Shown here in pieces: positions 50,701-58,726 of a stretch of DNA of 64,000 nt. The DNA comes from DASXRU01 sp034665305 (GTDB taxonomy: Bacteria; Acidobacteriota; Blastocatellia; Pyrinomonadales; Pyrinomonadaceae). The stretch is taken from contig JAXDFZ010000010.1 of the NCBI GenBank assembly GCA_034665305.1, positions 1-64,000 on the forward strand, given 5' to 3'. The translations under genes and the position numbers were made by a program. The first letter of the stretch is position 1. Every line of letters starts with the position of its first letter. The notes below the pieces were generated by a model, which worked only from the letters and a program-made list of their open reading frames with translations, was not told the origin of the DNA and did no database searches.

Positions 50701-51498
50701 GGCTACTCCGTCGTTGCGAACAACGATCTTGTCATGTGGGAGGCGCAGTTTGGCGACTTCGCAAACGGCGCGCAGGTAATTATCGATCAGTACATTGCGG
50801 CGAGCGAAGACAAGTGGAAACAAACATCGCGCCTGGCAATGCTGTTGCCGCACGGTTACGAGGGCCAGGGACCGGAACACTCGAGCGCGCGCCTGGAGCG
50901 CTATCTGCAACTTTGCGCGGAGAACAATCTGCAGGCTTGTTACCCGTCGACTCCGGCGCAGTACTTTCATTTACTGCGACGCCAGGTCCGGCCCGGGTTC
51001 GAGCGGCCACTGATCGTGATGACGCCCAAGAGTCTGTTGCGACTACCCGCAGCGGGGTCCACCGTTTCGGATCTGACGGATGGCGGATTTCAACCAATCA
51101 TTGCTGACGGCGAAGTAAAACACGGCGGCCAGGTCCAGCGCTTAGTTTTTTGCAGCGGCAAAGTCTTTTACGATCTGCAGGAGGCGCGCAAGAAATCCGG
51201 CGCCGGAAAGGTCGCACTGATCCGGCTGGAGCAGTTCTATCCCTTCCCGCAAAATCGCTTGCGCGAAATCGTCGCGAATCATCCAAATGCTACAGAGGTA
51301 GTTTGGTGCCAGGAAGAGCCTCGCAACATGGGCGGCTGGACCTTCGTCGAGCCGAGACTGGAAGGGTTGTTAGCCAACGAGACGCGCCCGCGTTACGTGG
51401 GACGCGCTGCCTCAGCAAGTCCCGCGACTGGTTCGTACGCGATCTATCTGCTGGAGCAGGAGCGGCTAATCCAGGAAGCCCTCGCCACGGGTAAGTAG
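47758..51498 (+). CDS. kgd: Multifunctional 2-oxoglutarate decarboxylase/dehydrogenase E1-E2 fusion
   Basis: 1246 residues, TTG start preceded by TTGAGGTAAG. Residues 1-40 form the E1 N-terminal helix (YVEGLLSRFRSDPALVDESW). An Ala/Pro/Thr linker follows. Residues 120-330 are an E2 succinyltransferase-like domain ending STYDHRIIQGAESGAFL. Then the thiamin-diphosphate E1 part: GMAHRGRLNVLANVIG, GDAAFAGQGIVMETLNLAQL, NNQIGFTTSP. This is the mycobacterial Kgd/SucA layout, which forms succinyl-CoA or succinic semialdehyde from 2-oxoglutarate; it needs only a lipoyl partner and E3 from elsewhere. No lipoyl domain is present. Confidence 0.95.
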   Translation: MATQVNQDLSAVIAENFGANATYVEGLLSRFRSDPALVDESWRTYFTELLGEQNAGSQPSPAAAATITKAPTQPQADGDGHKATAATPAAAKAPVAKAEVTSQKTVEPAADAVPIRGAALKIVENMEASLSVPTATSQRRIPVKLLDENRLIINKHLQENYAGKASYTHLIAWAILRALDEFPQLNDGYDSSSGKPARIRRAAVNLGIAIDLEKKDGTRTLLVPNIKNAEKLSFSEFLTTYDRTIKNAREGKLQVSDFQGTTISLTNPGTLGTVSSTPRLMAGQSAIIATGAIEYPAEYQAMAPVALSQLGISKAITISSTYDHRIIQGAESGAFLARVHELLLGKNRFYDDIFANLGIAHTPMRWNLDRNPFFLGVDQTHEQSMRQARVMELINAYRVRGHLIADIDPLHAMPVLYHPELDIETYNLTIWDLDRIFVTGGLGGTQTATLREILYILQRAYCGKVGIEYRHIQSKEEKLWLREEIRRELVDPQPIEPEIRKQILWKLISAEQFERFLHTKYLGQKRFSLEGCETIIPLLDQLIEGAAGRGVDDITLGMAHRGRLNVLANVIGDFSDRIFTSFEGSVHPAFPADEGDVKYHQGAAGERKTADAHKVNLTLSPNPSHLEFVDPVVEGMVRAKQDQLRGGGVPREEAIDQALPVLLHGDAAFAGQGIVMETLNLAQLKGYRTGGTIHIIINNQIGFTTSPEAGRSTIYSTDVARMTQLPILHVNGDDPDAAYRALRIALGYRQEFNKDVVLDIVGFRKLGHNETDEPSYTQPLMYARVKAHPGVRAKYAERLIREGVIDEAGVQKLVDERVKRYEESQARAKQIAAEQKPAAKLAAPVAELEGSEIVPTGVSAETIKTIGHQIAVVPPGFNINPKMVGQLARRAKMGEGTLPLDWAFAEAAAFGSLVLDGTHVRLSGQDSGRGTFSQRHAVLYDTQTGKAWTPLGELTSPNNPSARFEVFDSSLSEEGVLGFEYGYSVVANNDLVMWEAQFGDFANGAQVIIDQYIAASEDKWKQTSRLAMLLPHGYEGQGPEHSSARLERYLQLCAENNLQACYPSTPAQYFHLLRRQVRPGFERPLIVMTPKSLLRLPAAGSTVSDLTDGGFQPIIADGEVKHGGQVQRLVFCSGKVFYDLQEARKKSGAGKVALIRLEQFYPFPQNRLREIVANHPNATEVVWCQEEPRNMGGWTFVEPRLEGLLANETRPRYVGRAASASPATGSYAIYLLEQERLIQEALATGK

Positions 51499-51571
51499 GA
51501 CAGGCATTCCTGCCTGGCCCTTATTCGCAGCATGCCTCTGATTCGAAAAGGACAGGCAGGAATGCCTGTCC
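51498..51571. repeat. Two GGACAGGC palindromes
   Basis: GGACAGGCATTCCTGCCTGG at 51498-51516 (one base shorter) and the 22-bp palindrome at 51550-51571, which also occurs at 32249-32270. They probably form the 3' stem of the kgd mRNA. Confidence 0.85.
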
Positions 51572-51661
51572 TACTTTCGAAATTTGACCGCAAGATTCGG
51601 ATAGAACGTAACTCGATCCGGTCCTATCATGCGCCATAAAACCGGATAGAGGAGATATGGC

Positions 51662-52741
51662 ATGAACAATCAACAACCGATCACGTCGCGCAGCGAACAG
51701 ATGTGGAACGCGGTGCTGGCGCGCGATAATGCTAACGACGGCCAGTTCGTTTTTGCCGTACGTTCTACACGAATTTACTGCCGGCCATCGTGTCCGGCCC
51801 GGCGCCCGCGACGCGATCAAGTCCAATTCTTTTTGTTACCTGAAGCGGCCGAGAACGCCGGTTTTCGCGCCTGCCTGCGCTGCCGCCCGCGCGCTTTGGC
51901 AGTCACTGATCCGGCGCTGGGATTAGTAGCGCAGGTTTGCCGCGCCATCGATGCCGCGGTTAGCGAGCCGATGACCCTGACGGACTTAAGTGCGCAAACC
52001 GGCGTCAGCCCACACCACTTGCAACGCACGTTCAAACGCGTAATGGGCATCACGCCGCGCGAGTATGCCGAAGCCGGCCGCCTGGGCCAGTTCAAATTGA
52101 GCGTACGCAAAGGAGCGTCGGTCACCACGGCGCTCTACGATGCCGGTTACGGATCCAGCCGCGCTCTTTATGAAAAATCCTCAGCCCAGATGGGCATGAC
52201 GCCGGCGGTGTACCGGCGCGGCGGCGACGGCATGGTCATTGGTTATGCAATCGTCGCATCGCCTCTCGGGCGGTTGCTGGTAGCGGCCACGGCTAAAGGC
52301 GTGTGTGCTGTAACGCTGGGTGACTCGGATTCCGAACTGGAGGCGGCACTGCGTGATGAATATCCGGCGGCGGAAATTGCCCGTGACGATCGCATGATTG
52401 AAACAGCGGCCGCTGCAATCATTGAACATCTGAATGGCAAGCGCCCCGATCTGAAATTGCCGCTCGACATTCAAGCGACGGCATTTCAGCGCCAGGTGTG
52501 GCAGGCACTGCAAGAGATTCCCTACGGCAGCACTACTTCATACAGCGACATCGCCGAGCGCATTGGCCGTCCCAACGCCGTGCGGGCGGTGGCCCGGGCC
52601 TGTGCTACAAACCGCGTCGCCCTGGTTATCCCTTGCCACCGCGTGGTCGGCAAAGACAAGAAGCTGACTGGTTACCGCTGGGGCGTCGAGCGCAAAGGCA
52701 ATTTGCTCGAGCGCGAAAAAGCGAAAACAATTTCAGGATAG
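51662..52741 (+). CDS. ada: Ada: methyl-DNA sensor, AraC activator and O6-methylguanine methyltransferase
   Basis: 359 residues; GAGGAGATATGGC precedes the ATG. N-terminal zinc site for methyl phosphotriesters: IYCRPSCPARRP and FRACLRCRPRA give four Cys. Residues 85-185 form an AraC-type HTH (MTLTDLSAQTGVSPHHLQRT, ALYDAGYGSSRALYEKS). The C-terminal methyltransferase has the acceptor Cys in VIPCHRVVG and a preceding LPLDIQATAFQRQVWQAL. The protein repairs alkylated DNA and, once methylated, activates its own regulon. No other alkylation gene is adjacent. Confidence 0.97.
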   Translation: MNNQQPITSRSEQMWNAVLARDNANDGQFVFAVRSTRIYCRPSCPARRPRRDQVQFFLLPEAAENAGFRACLRCRPRALAVTDPALGLVAQVCRAIDAAVSEPMTLTDLSAQTGVSPHHLQRTFKRVMGITPREYAEAGRLGQFKLSVRKGASVTTALYDAGYGSSRALYEKSSAQMGMTPAVYRRGGDGMVIGYAIVASPLGRLLVAATAKGVCAVTLGDSDSELEAALRDEYPAAEIARDDRMIETAAAAIIEHLNGKRPDLKLPLDIQATAFQRQVWQALQEIPYGSTTSYSDIAERIGRPNAVRAVARACATNRVALVIPCHRVVGKDKKLTGYRWGVERKGNLLEREKAKTISG

Positions 52742-52807
52742 TGAGAGCGGGCCCGCCTTTCCAACTGTACGCCAATCGGTCCGCGATTTCGATCACCCTT
52801 CAATCAG

Positions 52808-53005
52808 CCGGCGAAGCTGGCGGCATATTAGTAGCCCACAGCGCGAGCTGTGGGCAACCGTGTTCTCGTTGGTCTTAGCCCGCAAGGGGCGATATAAACC
52901 GGCGGTCAATATATGTCGCCCGCTAAAGCGGGCTCGTCTTTCCGAATGGTCTCCAACCCACAGCTTGCGCTGTGGGCTACGGCTATGCCGCCGGCCTAGC
53001 GGGCT
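52808..53005. repeat. Nested palindromes after ada
   Basis: The outer arms TAGCCCACAGCGCGAGCTGT and ACAGCTTGCGCTGTGGGCTA surround AGCCCGC...GCGGGCT, with GGGGCGATATA and TATATGTCGCCC inside. A GCCGGCGAAGCTGGCGGCAT/ATGCCGCCGGC pair lies outermost. The rest of 52742-53138 shows only the promoter at 53105. Confidence 0.8.
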
Positions 53006-53104
53006 CGTTGAATGATTCATTTCAACACAGCCGCGCACCCACTCACGCATTCAGAAGACGAGCGTGCCCCCGGTTTTTATGGTTGGCTTTGGCAGACAAA
53101 GCAC

Positions 53105-53132
53105 TTGACAAAGCAGTGGCGCCGAGTATTAT
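53105..53132 (+). promoter_or_regulatory. Promoter giving a possibly leaderless mRNA
   Basis: TTGACA at 53105-53110, a 16-base spacer and TATTAT at 53127-53132. The GTG start at 53139 is 6 bases after the -10 box, where transcription would begin, and no Shine-Dalgarno is present. Confidence 0.55.
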
Positions 53133-53138
53133 TGCCGC

Positions 53139-53753
53139 GTGACCTCCATTCGTTTAATCCAACCACCAGGCGAGGAACCACCCGCGCTGCACGATCGCGC
53201 CATGGACAACTTGCGTTACATCCGCGAGACCATGGAGCGCTCGGCCGCCTTTACCGCTGTCCCCGGATGGGGCCAGGTGGCCATCGGCGCGACTGCGCTG
53301 CTGAGCAGTTATCTCGCCACGCACCAGGTGTCACCGCGAGCCTGGCTGCAGGTGTGGATTGTGGAGGCGGTCGTGTCTCTGCTAATCGCCGGTTGGACCA
53401 TGGACCGCAAAGCGCGGGCGCTGAAGGTGCCTCTGCTTTCAGGACCGGGACGCAAAGTCGCGTTTAGCCTCGCACCGCCGATGTTCGTCGGCGTTTTGCT
53501 GACCGTTGCGCTTTACCGGGGCGGTTCGCTCTCACTGATTCCCGGCATGTGGTTGCTGCTGTACGGCACCGGCGTGGTGACGGGCGGCATGTTCTCGGTG
53601 CGCGTTGTTCCGGTGATGGGCTTTTGCTTCATGTTGCTCGGAGCGGTTGCGCTATTTTGCCCCGCGGCTTGGGGAGATCTATTTATGGCGGCTGGATTTG
53701 GCGGGCTGCACCTGCTGTTCGGCCTGATTATCGCAAGGAGACACGGTGGGTAA
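53139..53753 (+). CDS. Multi-pass membrane protein
   Basis: 204 residues with five or six membrane segments from residue 44 on (QVAIGATALLSSYLATHQ, VWIVEAVVSLLIAG, LAPPMFVGVLLTVALY, PGMWLLLYGTGVVTGG, MGFCFMLLGAVALFC, FGGLHLLFGLIIARR). The soluble N-terminus includes RAMDNLRYIRETMERSA, a conserved-looking helix. The downstream regulator overlaps its stop by 8 bases, so the two are translationally coupled and probably functionally linked. Family not recognised. An internal Met at residue 22 is an alternative start. Confidence 0.78.
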   Translation: MTSIRLIQPPGEEPPALHDRAMDNLRYIRETMERSAAFTAVPGWGQVAIGATALLSSYLATHQVSPRAWLQVWIVEAVVSLLIAGWTMDRKARALKVPLLSGPGRKVAFSLAPPMFVGVLLTVALYRGGSLSLIPGMWLLLYGTGVVTGGMFSVRVVPVMGFCFMLLGAVALFCPAAWGDLFMAAGFGGLHLLFGLIIARRHGG

Positions 53754-54132
53754 GCCAGCTTTAAAACCAACGACTGCACGAAAGGCAACAGCCGCGTCCG
53801 GAAAATTGCGCGACGTTCAGGCCGGCAAAGCAAAGAACCCGGCGCCCTCGCTGGAGCGGCTAATACATGAACGGCTGCGGCTGGGAATAGTCAGCGCGCT
53901 GGCGGCGAATGAGTCGCTGACCTTCAATGATCTAAAGGGCCTGCTGCATACGACCGACGGCAACTTAAGCGTGCACGCGCGCAAGCTGGAAGAGGCCGGC
54001 TACATTGCCTGCACGAAGTTTTTTGAGGGCCGCCAGCCGAAAACCGAATACAAATTGACGGCTGCCGGGCGGCGAGCCCTGGAGAGTTATATCGGACACA
54101 TGGAAGCGTTGATCCAGCAGACGAGACGTTAA
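53746..54132 (+). CDS. Winged-helix transcriptional regulator
   Basis: 128 residues, GTG start overlapping the upstream stop. A basic N-terminus precedes a winged helix: RLRLGIVSALAANESLTFND, LLHTTDGNLSVHARKLEEAG and the wing KTEYKLTAAGRRALESYI. This matches the ArsR/MarR-like single-domain family (HTH_27-type) that often regulates a neighbouring membrane protein or stress gene. Likely an autoregulator of this operon. Confidence 0.88.
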   Translation: MGKPALKPTTARKATAASGKLRDVQAGKAKNPAPSLERLIHERLRLGIVSALAANESLTFNDLKGLLHTTDGNLSVHARKLEEAGYIACTKFFEGRQPKTEYKLTAAGRRALESYIGHMEALIQQTRR

Positions 54133-54248
54133 AGGGCACAGCTTCGGCCTGCGGGTGCTTGTGAACCCGACTGAGGACTGTGCCACTTTTAGCCCTGGTT
54201 GCTTTGTACGGCAGAGGACTTTATTGCAAATGAGGAGAACAGAATAGA

Positions 54249-54935
54249 ATGTACACGAACGTGAATTTCCCGGCGTCGCTCGGCGTCATGGCCTTTCTGG
54301 GCACCGCCTTCGTGATCGTGGTTATTGGCGGGTTCCTCATTTACCTGCTGGCCGTGCGGAAGTTTGCGAAGGCACGGCTGGTACTGTTGGCCACCATCTT
54401 AATTGCCGTCATCTATGTTGCCGCGGTTCTGGCATTTTCATTTGCCAGTAGTGAACAAGTGCTGGCCCGAGGACAGGAAAAATACTTCTGCGAGATCGAT
54501 TGCCACCTGGCTTATTCGATCGCGAACGTTTCTCAAGCGCAGGTCATTAGCAGTCTGCCGCAGTCGGCAGTCGCAGACGGCATGTTTACGCTCGTCACCG
54601 TCAGGACGCGCTTCGACGAAAACACCATCGGGCCGAACCGCGGCAACGGCCAGCTCTATCCGAATCCACGAAGCCTCACCCTCATTGACGAACAGGGCAG
54701 AAGTTATTCTCCCGCGGCAGCCGGGGAGGCTGCGCTCGAATCCTCAAAGGCGGGCGGGACTCCCATTACGAACGCATTGCGTCCGGGCGAATCGTATGAC
54801 ACCACGATCGCGTTTGACGTACCGGCGGAGGTTAAGCACCTGACACTTTTGATCAACGAAAGCGACTGGATCACACACCTGATAATCGGGCACGAGAACA
54901 GTCCTCTGCATAAGAAGACGAGGTTTCAACTCTGA
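54249..54935 (+). CDS. Membrane-anchored protein with DUF4352-like domain
   Basis: 228 residues. Two membrane segments at about 13-37 and 45-67 (AFVIVVIGGFLIYLLAVR, LLATILIAVIYVAAVLAF) are followed by an extracytoplasmic beta-sandwich with MFTLVTVRTRFDENTIG, LTLIDEQGRSYSP and LRPGESYDTTIAFDVP, which resembles DUF4352/TRF2-like domains. Function unknown. The flavoprotein gene starts 2 bases after its stop, so the pair is an operon. Confidence 0.75.
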   Translation: MYTNVNFPASLGVMAFLGTAFVIVVIGGFLIYLLAVRKFAKARLVLLATILIAVIYVAAVLAFSFASSEQVLARGQEKYFCEIDCHLAYSIANVSQAQVISSLPQSAVADGMFTLVTVRTRFDENTIGPNRGNGQLYPNPRSLTLIDEQGRSYSPAAAGEAALESSKAGGTPITNALRPGESYDTTIAFDVPAEVKHLTLLINESDWITHLIIGHENSPLHKKTRFQL

Positions 54936-54937
54936 AT

Positions 54938-56140
54938 ATGGAACGATTTGAGGTGGTCGTGGTGGGCGCCGGCCTGGCCGGTCTGCAGTGTTCTCGACTT
55001 CTGGGCCAGCGCGGCCTGCGCGTTTTGCTAGTTGATCAAAAACCGGATCTCAGCCGCGCGATTCATACCACGGGAATTTTCGTTCGCCGCACTCTTGAAG
55101 ACTTCGATTTGCCGGCGAGCTGCCTGGGCCCTCCGGTGCGCCACGTCAGGCTTTACTCACCGGCGCGGCGATCGATGGAACTGGTTAGCCCTTACGACGA
55201 GTTTCGCGTCGGACGCATGGGTCTGCTCTACCAGCACTTCCTGAACGACTGCCTTCAAGCGGGCGTGCGCTGGCTGCCCGGGGCTAAGTACACCGGTCAT
55301 GCTGTCGATAAGAATGAGCTGACGGTGCAACTGGAAAGTGGCTGCCGATCGCGCGCCGTGCGGGCCCGTTATCTGGTTGCCGGTGACGGCGCTGTCTCGC
55401 GCGTAGGACGGGACCTCGGGTTGGACACTAACCACGAATGGATTGTCGGCGTGGAAGAAGTCCTCTCCGGAGTGCCGCTCGATGGTCCACCGCAGCTTCA
55501 TTGTTTTCTCGACCCGCGACTCGCGCCCGGTTATCTCGCCTGGGTGGTCCACGATGGCGAAGAAACGCACGTTGGAGTTGCCGGGTATCCCAAACGCTTT
55601 GACCCGTTGCAAGCGTTGCAGGAGTTTCGTGCCAGTCTGGCGGGAGTTCTCGATCTGACCGGATCGCGTTTAATTGAACGGCGTGGCGGCCGCATTCCCG
55701 TGGGCGGTGTTTTGCGCCGCATTGCCGGCGAACAGGGAATGCTGATTGGTGATGCGGCGGGCGCCGTTTCGCCGCTGACAGCCGGCGGTCTCGATCCCTG
55801 CATGCGTCTGTCCACCCTGGCAGCGAATGTGATCGCCGAATATTTAGAGCACAGCAACGCGCGCGCGCTGGACGCTTATTCGGGAAACTCATTCAGGGCC
55901 CGATTTGTTTCGCGTTTATGGATGCGCCGCGCCGCAGCCACGATTCGCAATCCACAGTTGCTTGAGTTGGGATGTGCGGCGATGCGTCTGCCCTTGCTGA
56001 AGACTTTTGCCTGGCACGTATTCTTTGGACGCGGCTCATTTCCTGATGTGGGCAATTCCCGAACCGAGAGACGTACCTCGGTACAGGCATCATCTGTGGC
56101 TGACCACGTTATCGGAATAGCAACCGGCGTGGAGAATTAG
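54938..56140 (+). CDS. Geranylgeranyl-reductase-family FAD oxidoreductase
   Basis: 400 residues. FAD-binding Rossmann motif at the N-terminus (VVVVGAGLAGLQCSRLLGQR), a second fingerprint GDGAVSRVGRDLG and the family's GMLIGDAAGAVSPLTAGGLD in the C-terminal half. Related enzymes reduce isoprenoid double bonds in lipids or chlorophyll, or act as halogenase/hydroxylase-like monooxygenases. Here the partner genes are membrane proteins, suggesting lipid or quinone modification as an inference. The start is supported by the 2-base spacing to the preceding gene. Confidence 0.87.
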   Translation: MERFEVVVVGAGLAGLQCSRLLGQRGLRVLLVDQKPDLSRAIHTTGIFVRRTLEDFDLPASCLGPPVRHVRLYSPARRSMELVSPYDEFRVGRMGLLYQHFLNDCLQAGVRWLPGAKYTGHAVDKNELTVQLESGCRSRAVRARYLVAGDGAVSRVGRDLGLDTNHEWIVGVEEVLSGVPLDGPPQLHCFLDPRLAPGYLAWVVHDGEETHVGVAGYPKRFDPLQALQEFRASLAGVLDLTGSRLIERRGGRIPVGGVLRRIAGEQGMLIGDAAGAVSPLTAGGLDPCMRLSTLAANVIAEYLEHSNARALDAYSGNSFRARFVSRLWMRRAAATIRNPQLLELGCAAMRLPLLKTFAWHVFFGRGSFPDVGNSRTERRTSVQASSVADHVIGIATGVEN

Positions 56141-56159
56141 AGAATAGAAGGAGCGACTA

Positions 56160-57479
56160 ATGTTTCAACCAAGAGTTGGTTTTCCCACCACGAATAACAC
56201 GCCTGCCGACAAAGGCATTTCGATGACTCGCAGGATCATCGCCATCATCTTTATCTTTATCTGTACCTCAATTGCCTGGGCCGTGCTGGGTGGAACAATT
56301 TTTACCCGCACGTACGATTCCAGTTCTGCGTCGGGCGGACGGGTGGCATCGACCTGGGGCACGCCGCAGAACCAGGGACCACCGGCAGCGCTCTTCACAG
56401 AGTACGTTCCCAAAACTGAAGAGAGCACTGAGAACGGCCATAAAATCCTGCGACGTGTCGATCAACGGGTTGACACCGCCCTGCCCCTGGAAAGCAGTCA
56501 TATCAACGTGGACCTCGATCTGGAGCACCGCCAAAAGGGCCTGCTCTGGTACAGCACTTACAAGGTTGGTTTCGACGGCCTTTACGCATTTCGCAACCCC
56601 AGCAGCAAGGAACAGCAGGTAACTTTTGTTTTCAACTTCCCGGCCCAACAGGCGATCTACGATGACCTGGTGTTCGCCGTTAACGACGTTCCCGTGGCGA
56701 CTACGAATGAAAAGAATTCGGCCAGCGGCGCAGTGAAGATTGCTCCGTTCAGTGTGGCTACGTTAAAAGTGGCCTACCGTTCGCAGGGACTAAATGAGTG
56801 GCGCTACAGTTTTGGCGCCGGCGACGTGGCCCAGGTAAAAGATTTTTCGCTCAACATGAAGACGAATTTCAAGGACATCGATTTTCCCGACAACACCGTG
56901 TCACCGTTTGAAAAACATGAGACAGCCAATGGCTGGAGCCTGAATTGGACATACAAAAACCTGATGTCCGGTTATCAAATCGCCATGGTCATGCCAGAGA
57001 AACTGCAGCCGGGACCCCTCGCCGGCAAGATTAGTTTCTTCGCGCCGGTGTCGTTGTTCTTCTTTTTCTTTCTGATGTTGATCATTACGACGATGCGCGG
57101 TATCGATCTGCATCCGATGAACTATTTCTTTCTGGCGGCGGCCTTCTTTTCCTTCCATCTGCTGATGGCGTATCTCGTCGATCATGTTTCCATTCATCTG
57201 GCGTTTGGGGTGGCCTCAATCGTTTCCGTCTTCCTGGTAGTCAGTTATCTGCGCCTAGTGGTGGGCCTGCGCTTTGCCACGAGGGAGGCGGCGCTGGCGC
57301 AGTTTGTTTATCTGGTAATGTTCTCTTACGCGTTTTTCCTGCAGGGGTTCACGGGCCTGGCAATCACGATCGGCTCGATCGTCACGTTGTTCGTAGTGAT
57401 GCAGGTAACCGGGCGAACCCGCTGGTCGGAAAAATTTAAGTTAGCACCGGCTGAGCAACCGGCAGGGGAGTTGGCATAA
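56160..57479 (+). CDS. CreD-like inner membrane protein
   Basis: 439 residues. AGAAGGAGCGACTA before the first ATG supports this start, although an internal ATG at 56223 begins the membrane segment. After TM1 (IIAIIFIFICTSIAWAVLGG) is a beta-rich periplasmic domain (residues 65-290), then six membrane segments with the CreD-type start FFAPVSLFFFFFLMLIITTM and HPMNYFFLAAAFFSFHLLMA. CreD is the CreBC-regulated protein involved in colicin tolerance and envelope integrity; the activity is unknown. It follows the flavoprotein gene by 19 bases. Confidence 0.8.
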   Translation: MFQPRVGFPTTNNTPADKGISMTRRIIAIIFIFICTSIAWAVLGGTIFTRTYDSSSASGGRVASTWGTPQNQGPPAALFTEYVPKTEESTENGHKILRRVDQRVDTALPLESSHINVDLDLEHRQKGLLWYSTYKVGFDGLYAFRNPSSKEQQVTFVFNFPAQQAIYDDLVFAVNDVPVATTNEKNSASGAVKIAPFSVATLKVAYRSQGLNEWRYSFGAGDVAQVKDFSLNMKTNFKDIDFPDNTVSPFEKHETANGWSLNWTYKNLMSGYQIAMVMPEKLQPGPLAGKISFFAPVSLFFFFFLMLIITTMRGIDLHPMNYFFLAAAFFSFHLLMAYLVDHVSIHLAFGVASIVSVFLVVSYLRLVVGLRFATREAALAQFVYLVMFSYAFFLQGFTGLAITIGSIVTLFVVMQVTGRTRWSEKFKLAPAEQPAGELA

Positions 57480-57497
57480 GCCGGAAGACACGAGCAC

Positions 57498-57532
57498 GAG
57501 CAGGAGCAGCGCGAGTGTTCCTGCTCTTTGCG
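57498..57532. terminator. Hairpin between converging genes
   Basis: GAGCAGGA pairs with TCCTGCTC across a 13-base loop. It is followed by TTTGCGCTT, a weak tail, and lies between two converging genes. Confidence 0.6.
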
Positions 57533-57533
57533 C

Positions 57534-58574
57534 TTAGCCTGTATACCGTGCGTAGACAGTTTTTACTTTCTTCAGAAAATCGCGGCGATCGACGATGAAG
57601 TAAAGTTTCACTACTTCGCTTTTGGGCTGATCGTCGGGCACTGGTGAAACTTTCGTCACGCCGCGTTTGGCCTTGTCGGCTTTTGCCGCTTTCAACTTGG
57701 TGCCTTTCCCGGTCTTTTTCTTTGCCCCAGTCTTGGCGCCCTTGTCCTCAGCAACGGAGGGCTTCAGCAAATCATCGCCCGTTAAATGGCCGACGAGTTG
57801 TTCGAAGACTTCGCCCGTATCCTGTGCCCTAATTCCCAATGAATCCAGATAGCCGCCGTGGCGCAGACGCCGCAATAGATCCATCAAAGTGAGTCGCCCC
57901 TCCATGGTGTAGCCGCCATGCGCATGCGAGCGACTGACGAGGTACTGAATCAGCAGCACTTCATAATAGAGCGGCGGCGAGAGAAACAATCTGGCGCCGT
58001 CGCGTTCCCACCCTTCATCCAAACGGCCGGATCGCCGCAGCGCGCGTAAGCCGGCAAAACCCTCTTCCCAGTTTTCCTTTGGATGCCTCCGCACGAGGCT
58101 CGCCTTTGCCGCTGCAATCAGCCAGGCATCGTCGGCGAAATTGTAGGTTTGGCCCAGCGTATCAAGCCACTCGAAAAACATTGCGCGCGCGTCGGACTTT
58201 TTTTCCATCGCGACGAACTGGTCGTCTTTTTGCGGGAGGGTTTTGATAAAGGCACGGCGCACGGCGTCGGTAGTTTTCCCGCCTTCGATCCGGTAAGTGT
58301 CCAGCCGCGCCAGCCACCGCGAAGCAGCATTGCAGTAAGGACAGTGCGGGTTCTTTTCTTCGCTGTCGAAGAACGGCCGGGCGGCTTGCGGCGCAGTCAG
58401 TTCGTCGGTGGAAGGCGCATAGCGCTTGATTTCAGAGTAGGCAGTACGCGGCGCCAGGCCGAGTTGTTTAGTGAAGAGTTTGAAGATGCAGACGAGGCAA
58501 ACGAGCGTCGTGTATTCCGTAACCGTTCCGGCCGGAAAAGCACTCAGATCAAGTTCGTTGCGCTTCGCTGGCAT
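57534..58574 (-). CDS. Conserved protein of unknown function
   Basis: 346 residues, mostly helical and soluble, with one CxxC pair (KNPHCPYCNAASRWLARLDT) that could bind zinc. Residues 265-315 are a lysine-rich linker (AKTGAKKKTGKGTKLKAAKA) leading to a short C-terminal beta segment VVKLYFIVDRRDFLKKVKTV. Central motif RLTLMDLLRRLRHGGYLDSL. No family recognised. Start ATG 58574 follows a word-type repeat. Not obviously linked to ttcA upstream. Confidence 0.75.
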   Translation of the reverse strand: MPAKRNELDLSAFPAGTVTEYTTLVCLVCIFKLFTKQLGLAPRTAYSEIKRYAPSTDELTAPQAARPFFDSEEKNPHCPYCNAASRWLARLDTYRIEGGKTTDAVRRAFIKTLPQKDDQFVAMEKKSDARAMFFEWLDTLGQTYNFADDAWLIAAAKASLVRRHPKENWEEGFAGLRALRRSGRLDEGWERDGARLFLSPPLYYEVLLIQYLVSRSHAHGGYTMEGRLTLMDLLRRLRHGGYLDSLGIRAQDTGEVFEQLVGHLTGDDLLKPSVAEDKGAKTGAKKKTGKGTKLKAAKADKAKRGVTKVSPVPDDQPKSEVVKLYFIVDRRDFLKKVKTVYARYTG

Positions 58575-58726
58575 GAGAGTTCGACATCCGCAGACTACAC
58601 AGATTACGCAGAAAAGTTAAAAAGCGATTAAAGCAATCCACGCAACCACACACCGACTAGTGCCGTTTCCAGCTTGCTGTTTAGTGCTAAAGAATCTGTG
58701 AAATCTGCGTAATCTGTGGACAAATC
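58575..58726. repeat. Word-type inverted repeat before the unknown gene
   Basis: ACACAGATTACGCAGAAAAG faces AAATCTGCGTAATCTGTGG around a unique core. The words ATCTGTG/CAGATT recur two or three times on each side. Confidence 0.75.

Noticed and set aside
54133..54200. Terminator after the winged-helix regulator
   Set aside because: GGCACAG and CTGTGCC can pair but the loop is about 40 bases and the T-tract is short; too weak to call.
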